Both the position numbers and the translations under genes were made by a program. This document shows, in pieces, positions 18,865 through 27,735 of a stretch of DNA of 64,000 nucleotides. Within the stretch, counting starts at the first letter, position 1; each line of letters starts with the position of its first letter. Below the pieces are notes generated by a model. That model was not told the origin of the DNA, ran no database searches, and saw nothing but the letters and a program-made list of their open reading frames with translations. The DNA lies in contig CAWJTR010000008.1 in the NCBI GenBank assembly GCA_963845735.1, forward strand, positions 186,001-250,000, in the 5' to 3' direction. This stretch comes from AP-15 sp963845735. GTDB taxonomy: Bacteria; Pseudomonadota; Alphaproteobacteria; ATCC43930; CGMCC-115725.

Positions 18865-20035
18865 CTAGCCCATCCCCATACGCTTGGAGGCAAGGCGGGC
18901 GCCTTCGGCCAGCGCGGCGAGCTTGGCCCAGACCACGTCCTCGGCGACGCGGCCCATTCCGGCCGAGGTGTCGAAGCCGCAATCGGTGCCGGCGATGACC
19001 CGCTTCGGGTCGCCGACCACTTGCGCGACGCGCTCGATCCGGTCGGCGACGGCTTCGGGGTGCTCGACGAAATTGGTCAGGCTGTCGATGACCCCGGCGA
19101 CGAGGATCTGATCGTCGGCCAGCGGCTGCTTTTCAAAGACACGGTATTCGTGCGCGTGGCGCGGGTTGGCGAAGGGCAGAAAGAAGGCGCCGACCTTGGC
19201 CTGCTGCAAAATCGGCAGGATGTCCGATAGCGGCACGTCGCAATCGTGCGGCCCCTCGTAATTGCCCCAGCAGACATGCAGCCGCACCTTCTCGCGCGGG
19301 ATGTTTGCCACCGCCTGGTTGATCGTCGCGACGACCCGCTCGACAAAGCCGAGAAAATCGCCGAGCGGCCGGTCCTGGTAGGACAGATGGCGTTCGAGCG
19401 CCAGATCGGGGCAATCGAGCTGCAGCAGAAACCCGGCGTCGACGATCGCCTCGTATTCCTCCTTGAGGGCGGCCCCGATATCGTCGAGATAGGCCTGCTC
19501 GGTCTCGTAATGCTCGTTCTTCATCGCGCCGGCGATGATGCCGGGCGAGGGCGCGGTCAGGAACGGCTCGGCGAAATGGGTCCCGGTCTCGTCGAGCGCG
19601 GCGCGGAAATCGGCGCATTCGGCCTCGATCCCGCCGCGGCCGAGATAGCGCACCGCATCGATCGCCTTGGGCGGCCCCATATTGCTGACCGCCTGGCGGG
19701 CGGCGAGCTGCTCCTCCATGATCCGCTTGAAAATCGGGTAGCGCAGCGCGTCGGCGCGGGTGCGGCGCTGCCACGACCCGCCGAACCCGCTCATGCGGTG
19801 GCGGATGTGCAGGAAAAAACCCTTCGCGCTGTTGCTCGCCGTTGTTGCCGATGTCGACGTCCGCCTCGGCCTGTTTGCGTACAATGCCGCGCAACGCCGC
19901 CCGCCCGAGCGTTTCCAGCTCGGCCGGATCGATCGATTCACCGCGCGCCCGGCGAATATGAAGCTGGGTCAGCTCGGGTGGTCGCGGCAGGCTCCCGGTG
20001 TGGGTTGTCAGTATCCGTTCTTCGCTGCGGCGCAT
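18865..20035 (-). CDS. Cobalamin-independent methionine synthase-like protein (MetE C-terminal fold), frameshifted
   Basis: This protein of about 389 residues resembles the stand-alone C-terminal domain family of MetE (UROD/MetE superfamily), which includes methyltransferases and lyases acting on small molecules. It starts MRRSEERILTTHTGSLPRP and includes HVCWGNYEGPHDCDVPL (zinc-ligand region His and Cys) and VIAGTDCGFDT with a third thiol ligand. The frame breaks at a T6 run on the coding strand (about 19813-19818). With five Ts the sequence reads REGFFLHIRHRMSGFGG, which is the family pattern, so homopolymer error is likely. The ATG is at 20033-20035. Confidence 0.87.
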
Positions 20036-20119
20036 CGTCGCTCCTTCCCTCAACTTTCCGGCAATTTTCTGCAGTCTAGCGCGAAAGCGGCGGGGCGCCA
20101 CGGCGCGATTGCGAACAAC

Positions 20120-20148
20120 TTGCTTGCGGCCGGCGAGCCAACCTCATA
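20120..20148 (+). promoter_or_regulatory. Candidate promoter of the extended-SD mini-gene
   Basis: TTGCTT (20120-20125) and CTCATA (20143-20148) are separated by 17 bases. The transcript would start near 20155 and end at the hairpin at 20311-20338, giving an RNA of about 190 nt. The -10 element is weak, so this is only a candidate. Confidence 0.35.
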
Positions 20149-20173
20149 GAGTGCGGCCTTCGGCTCAACAACT

Positions 20174-20188
20174 GAAAGGAGGTGATCC
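20174..20188 (+). promoter_or_regulatory. Extended Shine-Dalgarno element
   Basis: GAAAGGAGGTGATCC, 15 bases, is the complement of the expected 3' end of 16S rRNA (GGATCACCTCCTTTC). Ordinary sites in this window match four to seven bases. One base separates it from the GTG start at 20190, and the core GGAGG is seven bases from the start. Confidence 0.85.
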
Positions 20189-20189
20189 T

Positions 20190-20261
20190 GTGTCTAACCA
20201 TAAACCGCGGTCGTCCGCTGCCGTGACCAGGATCCCCGCTTCCATGGAGATCCGCGCCTGA
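20190..20261 (+). CDS. Mini-gene with extended Shine-Dalgarno (rreB/rreR-like), 23 codons
   Basis: A GTG-started frame of 23 codons follows the 15-base extended Shine-Dalgarno directly. The peptide begins MSNHKPRSSAAVT, is basic and ends with MEIRA. An 11-bp hairpin follows 50 bases after the stop. As I recall the literature, small alphaproteobacterial mRNAs with a 16-17-nt anti-SD match and a GTG start were named rreB (Bradyrhizobiaceae) and rreR (Rhodobacter/Roseobacter lineage); the layout here is the same but the peptide is longer than the reported 14-18 residues. The peptide may matter less than 30S binding by the mRNA. The neighbours are a MetE-like gene (divergent) and an aminotransferase (downstream, same strand). 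Confidence 0.7.
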   Translation: MSNHKPRSSAAVTRIPASMEIRA

Positions 20262-20310
20262 CTGAAGGCGACGGCTCGCGGCCGTGATCGGCCGCCGGTG
20301 TTTGGGTAAG

Positions 20311-20338
20311 GAAGGGCCGCCTCTCGGGGCGGCCCTTC
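20311..20338 (+). terminator. Hairpin terminator after the mini-gene
   Basis: GAAGGGCCGCC (20311-20321) pairs perfectly with GGCGGCCCTTC (20328-20338) around a TCTCGG loop and is followed by TCTCTTTC. The T content is modest, so it could be a terminator or a stabilising 3' hairpin. Confidence 0.7.
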
Positions 20339-20426
20339 TCTTTCGGGGCCGGTCTTCCGGGCTTGGCCATGCCGGGCGCAGGGCCTACAAATGGCCCGAA
20401 CTGCCTCTCGAGTGAGGGTGACCGCC

Positions 20427-21806
20427 ATGCCCGATACGATGACCACAAACTCGCCGATCATCGCCGCCTACCGCGCCGCGACGCCGGGATCGGCGGCGGC
20501 CGCGGAAAAGGCGGGCCGGTTGTTCCCGAGCGGCATCACCCACGATTCGCGCTATATCGAACCCTACGGGCTCTACATCACCCGGGCCAAGGGGCCGCGT
20601 AAATGGGATGTCGACGGCAATTGCTACGTCGATTATTTCGGCGGTCATGGCGCGCTGCTGCTGGGGCATTCCCACCCGGAGGTGGTCGCGGCGGTGCACG
20701 AGCAGATCGAGCGCGGGACCCATTACGGCGCCAGCCACGAGACCGAGATCGCCTGGGCCGAATGGGTGCTGAAGCTGGTGCCGTCAGCCGAGCGGGTGCG
20801 CTTTACCTCGTCCGGCACCGAGGCGACCCTGATGGCGGTGCGGCTCGCCCGCGCCTTCAGCGGCAAGTCCAAGATCATCCGGTTCAAGCATCATTTCCAC
20901 GGTTGGCACGATCACATGACTTCGGGCTTTGCCAACCATTTCGACGGCAGCCCGACCACCGGCGTATTGCCCGGCGTCGCCGGCAACGTGCTGCTGGCCG
21001 AGCAGAACGACGTCGACGGGCTGGCTCGGCTGCTCGACGAGCACGATGACATCGCGGCGGCGATCCTCGAGCCGACCGGCGCCCATGGCGCGCGGCTGCC
21101 GATCGATCCGTCATTTCTCCACGCGCTGCGCGAGCTGACCCGGCAGCACGGCGTCTTGTTGATCTTCGACGAGGTCGTCACCGGCTTCCGGGTGTCGCCC
21201 GGTGGGGCGCAGGCCGAATACGGCATCCGGCCCGACCTGACGACCCTGGCCAAGATCCTCTCCGGCGGGTTGCCCGGCGGCGCCGTCGCCGGCCGCAAGG
21301 ACATTCTCGATCTGTTGGACTTCCAGGTAACCAAGGCTGCGGACCGCGAGAAGATCGCCCATCCCGGCACCTTCAACGCCAACCCGCTGTCGGCGGCGGC
21401 CGGGGTGGCGGCTTTGGCGATCGTCGGCACCACCGACGCCTGCGCCCGCGCCAACCGCTACGGCGAGACCTTGCGCGCCCGGATCAACGAGGTGTTCGAG
21501 GAAGAGCGGGTGCCGTGGGCGGCCTACGGCACGTTTTCGATGCTGCACATCTTCACCAACCCCGATCGCGTGTCGATCACGCCGACCCGGTTCGACCCGC
21601 ATCAGCAGCCGACCGCGAGCCTCACCGGCAACCGCCAAGCCGACATCGTGCACAAATTGCGCCTGGCGATGATGGTCAACGGAGTCGATTTCAGCGGCAG
21701 CCCCGGCGGGCTCGTCTCCGCCACCCATGACGAGCCCGAACTGGCGGATACGCTCAGCGCGATCCGCAAAACCGTGCGCATGCTGAAGCAAGAGGGCGAG
21801 ATTTGA
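20427..21806 (+). CDS. Class III aminotransferase (glutamate-1-semialdehyde aminomutase-like)
   Basis: This 459-residue PLP enzyme resembles HemL-type aminomutases and their catabolic relatives. The PLP-contacting DEV is at 248-250 and the Schiff-base lysine is K276 in LAKILSGGLPGGA. The substrate-domain pieces GYVDYFGG-like YVDYFGGHGALLLGHSHP and FTSSGTEATLMAVRLARAF are typical. The frame is intact. The ATG at 20427 is preferred over one 12 codons upstream. The next gene starts 88 nt later on the same strand, and the pair DUF917/hydantoinase follows, so a role in amino-acid or hydantoin-type catabolism is plausible. True heme synthesis is less likely. Confidence 0.88.
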   Translation: MPDTMTTNSPIIAAYRAATPGSAAAAEKAGRLFPSGITHDSRYIEPYGLYITRAKGPRKWDVDGNCYVDYFGGHGALLLGHSHPEVVAAVHEQIERGTHYGASHETEIAWAEWVLKLVPSAERVRFTSSGTEATLMAVRLARAFSGKSKIIRFKHHFHGWHDHMTSGFANHFDGSPTTGVLPGVAGNVLLAEQNDVDGLARLLDEHDDIAAAILEPTGAHGARLPIDPSFLHALRELTRQHGVLLIFDEVVTGFRVSPGGAQAEYGIRPDLTTLAKILSGGLPGGAVAGRKDILDLLDFQVTKAADREKIAHPGTFNANPLSAAAGVAALAIVGTTDACARANRYGETLRARINEVFEEERVPWAAYGTFSMLHIFTNPDRVSITPTRFDPHQQPTASLTGNRQADIVHKLRLAMMVNGVDFSGSPGGLVSATHDEPELADTLSAIRKTVRMLKQEGEI

Positions 21807-21894
21807 AGGACGGTTCTGTCGCGGGCCGTCCCCCGGCATTGCGAACGAAGCGGCGCAATCTCGGTCTGTCTCTGTCGGTAGCCGCAATCGGAAA

Positions 21895-22995
21895 ATGAAT
21901 TTTATGGTCATTTCGCTCGACGACATCGAGGCATTGGCGGTCGGAGCCTGGGTTCTCGGCACCGGCGGCGGCGGCAGCCCGTATCTCGGGCTCCTCAACA
22001 TGCGCCGGCTTTATGCCGAGGGGCGTCGGGTCGAGCTGATGTCGCCGTTCGACCTCGCCGACGACGATTGGGTGGCGGTGGTGTCGAACATGGGGGCGCC
22101 GCTGGTCGGGCAGGAGCGCCTCGCCGACAGCCATAACGTCGCCCGCGCGGTCGAAATTCAGGAGGGGCTGCTCGGGTCGAAATTCCGCGCCGTCATGTCG
22201 CTCGAGATCGGCGGCGGCAACGGGATCCAGCCATTGATGGCGGCGGCGCATCTGGGGCTGCCGGTGGTCGATGCCGACACGATGGGCCGCGCCTATCCCG
22301 AGGCGCAGATGACCAGCGTCGCGGTCGGCGATCTGCGCCCCTATCCCTGCGTGCTCTACGACCCGCGCGGCATCGAGGCGGTCGTGACCAAGGTGCCGAG
22401 CTGGAAGTGGATGGAGCGGGCGAGCCGCAAGATCTGCGTCGAGATGGGCTCGATCGCCTCGACCTGCAAAGCCCCGCGCACCGGGCGCGAGGTCAAGGAT
22501 TGGGGCATTCACTTCACCGTGACCAAAGCGATCGGCATCGGCCGCCGGGTGCAGGAGGCGCAGCGCCTGCACCTCGACCCGATTGCCGCGATCCTCGACG
22601 AGGCTGACGGCAAGCTGCTGTTCCGCGGCAAGGTCGTCGATGTCGACAGGCGCACGACCGAGGGGTTTCTGCGCGGTCGAGCGGCGATCGAGGGGCTCGA
22701 CGAAGATCATGGCTCGCGGCTCGAAATCGCGTTTCAGAACGAATGGGTCGTGGCCTGGCGCGACGGCGCGCCGATCGCGATGTCGCCCGATCTGATCTGC
22801 GTCCTCGACACCGTATCGGGCGAGGCCTGCGGCACCGAGACGATCCGCTACGGCCGGCGGGTCACGGTCGTCGCGTTGCCGGCCCCGCCGGTGTTCCTGA
22901 CGGCGAAAGGGCTGGACCACGTCGGCCCGCGCGCCTTCGGCTACGACCTCGACTTCCGCTCGGTGTTTGACGGAGCGCGGTGGGTGAATTGGTGA
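21895..22995 (+). CDS. DUF917 family protein
   Basis: This 366-residue protein belongs to DUF917, whose members occur next to hydantoinase/oxoprolinase genes; one branch acts as an S-methyl thiohydantoin desulfurase. The signature start is VGAWVLGTGGGGSPYLGLL. Other typical parts are EIGGGNGIQPLMAAA and DADTMGRAYPEAQM, followed by GRRVTVVALPAPP near the end. No metal or nucleotide motif beyond the Gly-rich loop is obvious. It is followed by the hydantoinase gene after a gap occupied by a palindromic repeat. The precise reaction is unknown. Confidence 0.9.
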   Translation: MNFMVISLDDIEALAVGAWVLGTGGGGSPYLGLLNMRRLYAEGRRVELMSPFDLADDDWVAVVSNMGAPLVGQERLADSHNVARAVEIQEGLLGSKFRAVMSLEIGGGNGIQPLMAAAHLGLPVVDADTMGRAYPEAQMTSVAVGDLRPYPCVLYDPRGIEAVVTKVPSWKWMERASRKICVEMGSIASTCKAPRTGREVKDWGIHFTVTKAIGIGRRVQEAQRLHLDPIAAILDEADGKLLFRGKVVDVDRRTTEGFLRGRAAIEGLDEDHGSRLEIAFQNEWVVAWRDGAPIAMSPDLICVLDTVSGEACGTETIRYGRRVTVVALPAPPVFLTAKGLDHVGPRAFGYDLDFRSVFDGARWVNW

Positions 22996-23024
22996 TGATT
23001 TCTCGATTAATGGTCGCATTTTCC

Positions 23025-23112
23025 TGTCATGGCCGGATTGAATTCCGGCCATCCACGTCTTTGGCCTCTGTGAAGAGGCGTGGATCACCGGGTCAAGCCC
23101 GGTGACAACGAG
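23025..23112. repeat. Palindromic dispersed repeat, family A, copy 1
   Basis: GTCATGGCCGGA, CCGGCCATCCACGT, GCGTGGATCACCGGG and CAAGCCCGGTGA occur in that order with internal complementarity. The same order is found at 55441-55545. It lies between two genes that appear to belong together, so it may act on the transcript. Confidence 0.75.
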
Positions 23113-23165
23113 AGCGGGCCGGCTCCGAATGAAGCAGCCGATGACGCGCGCGACTGTCGGCTGAA

Positions 23166-24720
23166 ATGCGGCGGATCGGGATCGACGTCGGCGGCACCAA
23201 TACCGACGCGGTATTGCTTGCGGACAGAGAGGTTGTACACGCGGTCAAGACGCCGACGACGCCGGATGTCACGACCGGCATCGTCACTGCGCTGGCGGAG
23301 CTTTCGGCGCACCCCGACGTCGCGGGCAAAGCGATCGGCGGCGTCGTGATCGGGACGACGCATTTCGTCAACGCGGTCGTGCAGCGGCAGGGGCTCGCCC
23401 GCGTCGCCGCGGTGCGCATCGGGCTGCCGGCCGCGGCCTCGCTGCCGCCGTTCTGCGATTGGCCGCAGGATCTCGCCGAACTCGTGCGCGGCGCGGTGTT
23501 CATGCTCGAAGGCGGGCACGATTACGACGGCCGGCCGATCGTGCCGTTCGACGAGGCCGGCATGCGCCATGCCGCGCGGCAAATCCGGGAGAGCGGCATT
23601 CGGTCGGTCGCGATCGCGGCGATCTTCTCGCCGCTCGATCCGTCTTGCGAGGTGCGCGCTGCCGAGATTCTGCAAGAAGAATGTCCTCAGGCGGCCGTGA
23701 CCTTGTCGCGCGACCTCGGCCGTATCGGCCTGCTCGAACGCGAGAACGCGGCGCTGCTGAACGCCGCGCTGATCGATCTGGCGCGGGTGACGGTCGACGG
23801 GTTTACCGCGGCGATCGCGGCGAGCGGGATCACCGCACCGCTTTATCTGACCCAGAACGACGGCACCGTGATGGCGGCCCGGCTCGCGACGACGATGCCG
23901 GTCATGAGCTTTGCCTCGGGCGCCACCAACTCGATGCGGGGTGCTGCTTTTCTGTCCGGCCTCGCCGACGCGATGGTCGTCGATGTCGGCGGAACCTCGA
24001 CCGATATCGGGCAGCTGCGCCGCGGGTTCCCGCGTGAGGCGAACTCGGTTGTCGAAGTGGGCGGCGTGCGCACCTTGTTCCGAATGCCGGATTTGCTGTC
24101 GATCGGGCTGGGCGGCGGCAGCCTGGTCGAGCGCGACCCCCTGGCCGTCGGGCCGCAAAGCGTCGGCTATCGGCTGACCCGCGAGGCGCTGGTCTTCGGC
24201 GGCGATAGATTGACCGCGACCGATGCCGCGGTTGCCGCCGGGGTCGCATCGATCGGCGATGCCGCGCGGGTGTCCAATTTGCCGAGGAACCTCGCGCCAT
24301 GCCGTTCTCGAAGCGGCCCGACACAAGATCGAGGAAGCGGTCGACCGGATGAAGACGGAAGCCGGCGATCTTCCTTTGATCGCAGTCGGCGGCGGCGCGT
24401 TTCTGGCGCCGGACCGGCTCGCCGGGATCTCGGAGGTGATCCGTGTCCCGCATGGCGAGCACGCCAACGCGGTCGGCGCGGCAATCGCGCAGATCAGTGG
24501 CGAGACCGACCAGATCTACCGCGACCTCGGCCGCAACGAGGCGATCGCCGCGGCCGAGGCGCAGGCCCGCGAACGCGCGGTCGCCGCCGGCGCCGACCCC
24601 GCCAGCCTCGAAACCGTCGATGTCGAAGACATGCCGCTCGCCTATCTGCCGGGCAACGCGCTGCGGGTGCGGGTGCGGGTGGCGGGCAAGATGCAGGATC
24701 GAGCAGACGGTAATGTGTGA
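23166..24720 (+). CDS. Hydantoinase/oxoprolinase family protein, frameshifted
   Basis: This protein of about 517 residues belongs to the HyuA/5-oxoprolinase ATP-dependent family. The N-terminal phosphate loop is IGIDVGGTNTDAVLL, followed by VIGTTHFVNAVVQR, VVDVGGTSTDIGQLRRG and LSIGLGGGSLV, which are core ATPase motifs. The frame breaks near 24295: removing one base gives NLAHAVLEAARHKIEEAV and the tail AVGGGAFLAPDRL to a stop at 24720. This family cleaves cyclic imides or lactams using ATP. Together with DUF917 and the aminotransferase it suggests breakdown of hydantoin-like compounds. No HyuB gene is adjacent. Confidence 0.9.
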
Positions 24721-24764
24721 GCCCGCGCGCCGGTGGCGCCGGGAATGACGGCGCAATCGCGGGC

Positions 24765-26534
24765 TTACCTCGGCTGGCCGATCGGGGGCATGGTCAGGAC
24801 GCCCGGACCGTCGAGCGCGGCTTCGATCCGTTGCAGCAGCGGCTGCGCCGCTTCGATCGCCCGCCCGAGCGAACCGAGGCCCAGAGTGTCGTCCTCGCGC
24901 TCTTTGCCGGTGAGGCGATCGTAGAGGAATTGGACCGGTCCTTCTTCGCGCGGGAACACTGTCAGCTGGATCGGCTCGTCGGCCGGGATATGGGCCGCTT
25001 CCTTGGCGAGGCGGAGCGCTACGTCGTAACCGCCGAGCGCATCGACGAGCCCGCGCGCCTTGGCTTCCTCCCCCGACCAAACCCGGCCTTTGGCGACTGC
25101 CTCAACGGCATCGGGGGTCATGTGGCGGCCGGCGGCGACGTGATCCTTGAAGCCCTGATAGGTCGCATCGAGAAACGCTTCGAGACGGGAGCGGGCGAAG
25201 GGCGAGAATTCGGAGGTGGCGCTGAACATCGCCGCATTGGCGCCGACCTGCGCCGAATCGGTCGAAATCCCGATCTTCTTGAGCAGGTCGGCCACGACCA
25301 GCTTGCCGGCCAGCACGCCGATCGAGCCGGTCAGGGTCGCCGGCTCGGCGACGATCTTGTCGGCCGGGGCCGCGACGTAATAGCCGCCGGAGCCGGCGAC
25401 GTCGCCCATCGATACGATGACCGGCTTGCCGCGCTCTCGAGCGAATACGACATCGCGCCAGATCGTCTCCGAGGCGACCACCGAGCCGCCGGGGCTGTCG
25501 ATGCGAAACAGAATCGCGCGCACCTTGGGGTCGCGAACAGCGGCGCGAAAGGCCCGGGTGATCTTGTCCGCCGCCATTTCCTCCGATCCCGACAGCGGGC
25601 CCGCCGAACCGCCGCCGCGCACGATCAGCCCCGAGCCGTAGATCAGCGCGATCCTTTCGCCCTCGCGGTGCGGACGCTTTGCGCCGGCGAGGTATGTCGA
25701 CAGGCCGATCAGTTCGGCGTCCGATCCGGCGCGCTTGTGGGCCTCGGCAATGACCTCGTCACGATAGCCGAGGCGGTCGACGAGCGACGCCTGGAGCGCT
25801 TCGTCGGCGAGCAGCGGCCCGCGGTCGATCGCCGCGCGCACCGCATCCGGCGACAGCTTGCGGGCTTGGGCAATGCCGCTGACGATCTGCCCGGCCACCG
25901 AGGCGAGCAGATCTTCGACCTCTTCGCGATGGGGCGGGGTCATCTTGGTTTCGGTCAGAATGTTGGCCGCGGTTTTGTAGCTGCCGCGATGGTCGAACTC
26001 GGGAACGATCCCGAGCAGGTCAAAGGTGCCCTTTAAGAAGGTGGCGTCGGAATAGAGCCCGGTCAGGCCGACGCTGCCCATCGGCTGCAGCCAGATCTGG
26101 TCGAACGCACTCGCCAGGTAATAGGGGCGGGTGCCGGCCCCGAACTCGCCAAAGCTGTCGGCAAAGGCGATTGCAAACTTGCCCTTGGCGCGGAAGGCGA
26201 TGATCGCGTCGCGTATCTGCTGCGCCTCGGCGACAGCGAATTCGTCGTTGCCGACGCGCGCGAGAATGCCCTTGACCCGCGGATCGATTGCGGCGGCCTC
26301 GATCGCGTCGAGAAAGTCGCGCAGGTTCGACTTACCGCCGGCGATAAGCCGCAGCAGGTTCGGCTCGTCGGGGCCATCGGCGAGGCCCTGCGTCAAGTCT
26401 GCCGAGAGGATGATCTTTCCGGGGAGCGCGGGCGTACCCGGTCTCAAGCGGACGACCACCACCAGGACGGCGATGACGAGCAGAACGGTCAGAAATCCGA
26501 TGGTCGCAAAAAAACCGAGGAGCAGCCGGCGCAT
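24765..26534 (-). CDS. sppA: Signal peptide peptidase SppA, 67K type
   Basis: This 589-residue inner-membrane serine protease degrades cleaved signal peptides. It has a single N-terminal membrane anchor (about 4-28) and two ClpP-like domains. The catalytic lysine is K187 in RGSYKTAAN and the catalytic serine is S382 in DVAGSGGYYVA, so both residues are in place as in the Escherichia coli enzyme. The frame is complete. The ATG at 26532-26534 lies five bases after the aroC stop, so it is translated in an operon with aroC; longer in-frame starts would overlap aroC. Confidence 0.94.
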   Translation of the reverse strand: MRRLLLGFFATIGFLTVLLVIAVLVVVVRLRPGTPALPGKIILSADLTQGLADGPDEPNLLRLIAGGKSNLRDFLDAIEAAAIDPRVKGILARVGNDEFAVAEAQQIRDAIIAFRAKGKFAIAFADSFGEFGAGTRPYYLASAFDQIWLQPMGSVGLTGLYSDATFLKGTFDLLGIVPEFDHRGSYKTAANILTETKMTPPHREEVEDLLASVAGQIVSGIAQARKLSPDAVRAAIDRGPLLADEALQASLVDRLGYRDEVIAEAHKRAGSDAELIGLSTYLAGAKRPHREGERIALIYGSGLIVRGGGSAGPLSGSEEMAADKITRAFRAAVRDPKVRAILFRIDSPGGSVVASETIWRDVVFARERGKPVIVSMGDVAGSGGYYVAAPADKIVAEPATLTGSIGVLAGKLVVADLLKKIGISTDSAQVGANAAMFSATSEFSPFARSRLEAFLDATYQGFKDHVAAGRHMTPDAVEAVAKGRVWSGEEAKARGLVDALGGYDVALRLAKEAAHIPADEPIQLTVFPREEGPVQFLYDRLTGKEREDDTLGLGSLGRAIEAAQPLLQRIEAALDGPGVLTMPPIGQPR

Positions 26535-26538
26535 GCGT

Positions 26539-27615
26539 TCAGGATTTGGCGCCGAGCGCGCGATGGCGCAGCAAGTGATCGGCGAGCACGCACGCGACCA
26601 TCGCCTCGCCGACCGGGACTGCACGAATACCGACGCAGGGATCATGGCGGCCGTGGGTCGCGATCTCGACCTCGTTGCCGTCGACATCGACCGTGCGCAT
26701 CGGCGTCAGGATCGAGCTCGTCGGCTTGACCGCGAAACGGGCGACGATGTCCTGCCCGGTCGAGATCCCGCCGAGGATGCCGCCGGCATTGTTCGACAGG
26801 AAGACGACCTGCCCGTCCGCCATTCGCATCTCGTCGGCGTTCTCCTCGCCCTTCAGCGCCGCGGCGCCGAAGCCGGCGCCGATCTCGACGCCCTTGACCG
26901 CGTTGATCGTCATCAGCGCCCGGGCGAGATCGCCGTCGAGCTTGTCGTAGACCGGCTCGCCGAGCCCCGCCGGGACGCCGCTGGCAATGATCTCGATGAC
27001 CGCGCCGGCCGAGGAGCCGGCCTTGCGCACACTATCGAGATAATCGGCCCAGAAGAGCGCCATCGCGGCGTCGGGGCACCAGAACGGGTTGTCCTCGACC
27101 GCCCGCCAATCCCACGCGCTGCGGTCGATCGCATGCGGCCCGATTTGGACCAGCGCGCCGCGGATCGATACGTCGGCGCCGAGGATTTTGCGCGCAACGG
27201 CGCCTGCGGCGACGCGCGAGGCGGTTTCGCGCGCCGAGGCGCGGCCACCCCCGCGATAGTCGCGCACGCCGTATTTTTTCCAATAGGTGTAGTCGGCATG
27301 GCCGGGGCGAAAGCGGTCGGCGATGTTTCGATAATCCTTGGAGCGCTGATCGGTGTTCTCGATCAACAGTTGGATCGGGGTCCCGGTGGTGACCCCGTCA
27401 AAGACGCCGCTCATGATGCGGACGAGGTCTTCCTCGCGGCGCTGCGTGGTAAAGCGCGACTGGCCGGGCTTGCGCTTGTCCAGCCAATGCTGGATGTCGG
27501 GCTCGGCGAGCGCCAGGCGCGGCGGGACGCCGTCGACGACAACCCCGATCGCCGGCCCGTGGCTTTCGCCCCAGGTCGTGAACCTGAACAAGGTGCCGAA
27601 CGAGTTGCCTGCCAT
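26539..27615 (-). CDS. aroC: Chorismate synthase
   Basis: This 358-residue FMN-dependent enzyme catalyses the last step of the shikimate pathway, EPSP to chorismate. The family patterns are all present: GNSFGTLFRFTTWGESHGPA, RRGGxxxGR-like YRGGGRASARETASRVAAGA, and the C-terminal HDPCVGIRAVPVGEAM. Length and frame are normal. It begins at ATG 27613-27615 and is immediately followed by sppA. The 120-bp gap to fabI upstream contains a REP-like hairpin, so aroC may have its own promoter. Confidence 0.96.
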   Translation of the reverse strand: MAGNSFGTLFRFTTWGESHGPAIGVVVDGVPPRLALAEPDIQHWLDKRKPGQSRFTTQRREEDLVRIMSGVFDGVTTGTPIQLLIENTDQRSKDYRNIADRFRPGHADYTYWKKYGVRDYRGGGRASARETASRVAAGAVARKILGADVSIRGALVQIGPHAIDRSAWDWRAVEDNPFWCPDAAMALFWADYLDSVRKAGSSAGAVIEIIASGVPAGLGEPVYDKLDGDLARALMTINAVKGVEIGAGFGAAALKGEENADEMRMADGQVVFLSNNAGGILGGISTGQDIVARFAVKPTSSILTPMRTVDVDGNEVEIATHGRHDPCVGIRAVPVGEAMVACVLADHLLRHRALGAKS

Positions 27616-27639
27616 CGCTTCAACCGCAGTTCGTGCGTC

Positions 27640-27663
27640 GTCCCGGCGGAGGCCGGGAACCCA
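27640..27663. repeat. REP-like hairpin, family D, solo copy
   Basis: GTCCCGGC and GCCGGGAAC flank a GGAG loop; the stem is nearly perfect. It is the same unit as the two inverted copies that bracket the GIY-YIG gene at 48862-49146. It lies between aroC and fabI. Confidence 0.75.
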
Positions 27664-27735
27664 GGCCCAGCCATGGCTGCGGGCCTTCGCCGGTATGACG
27701 GTCTGCTTGCCGAGATTGGCGTGTCCGCATTTCGA

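Noticed and set aside
21754..23088. Minus-strand open frame of 444 codons opposite DUF917
   Set aside because: Composition is a shadow of the DUF917 gene; no start site and no recognisable domain.
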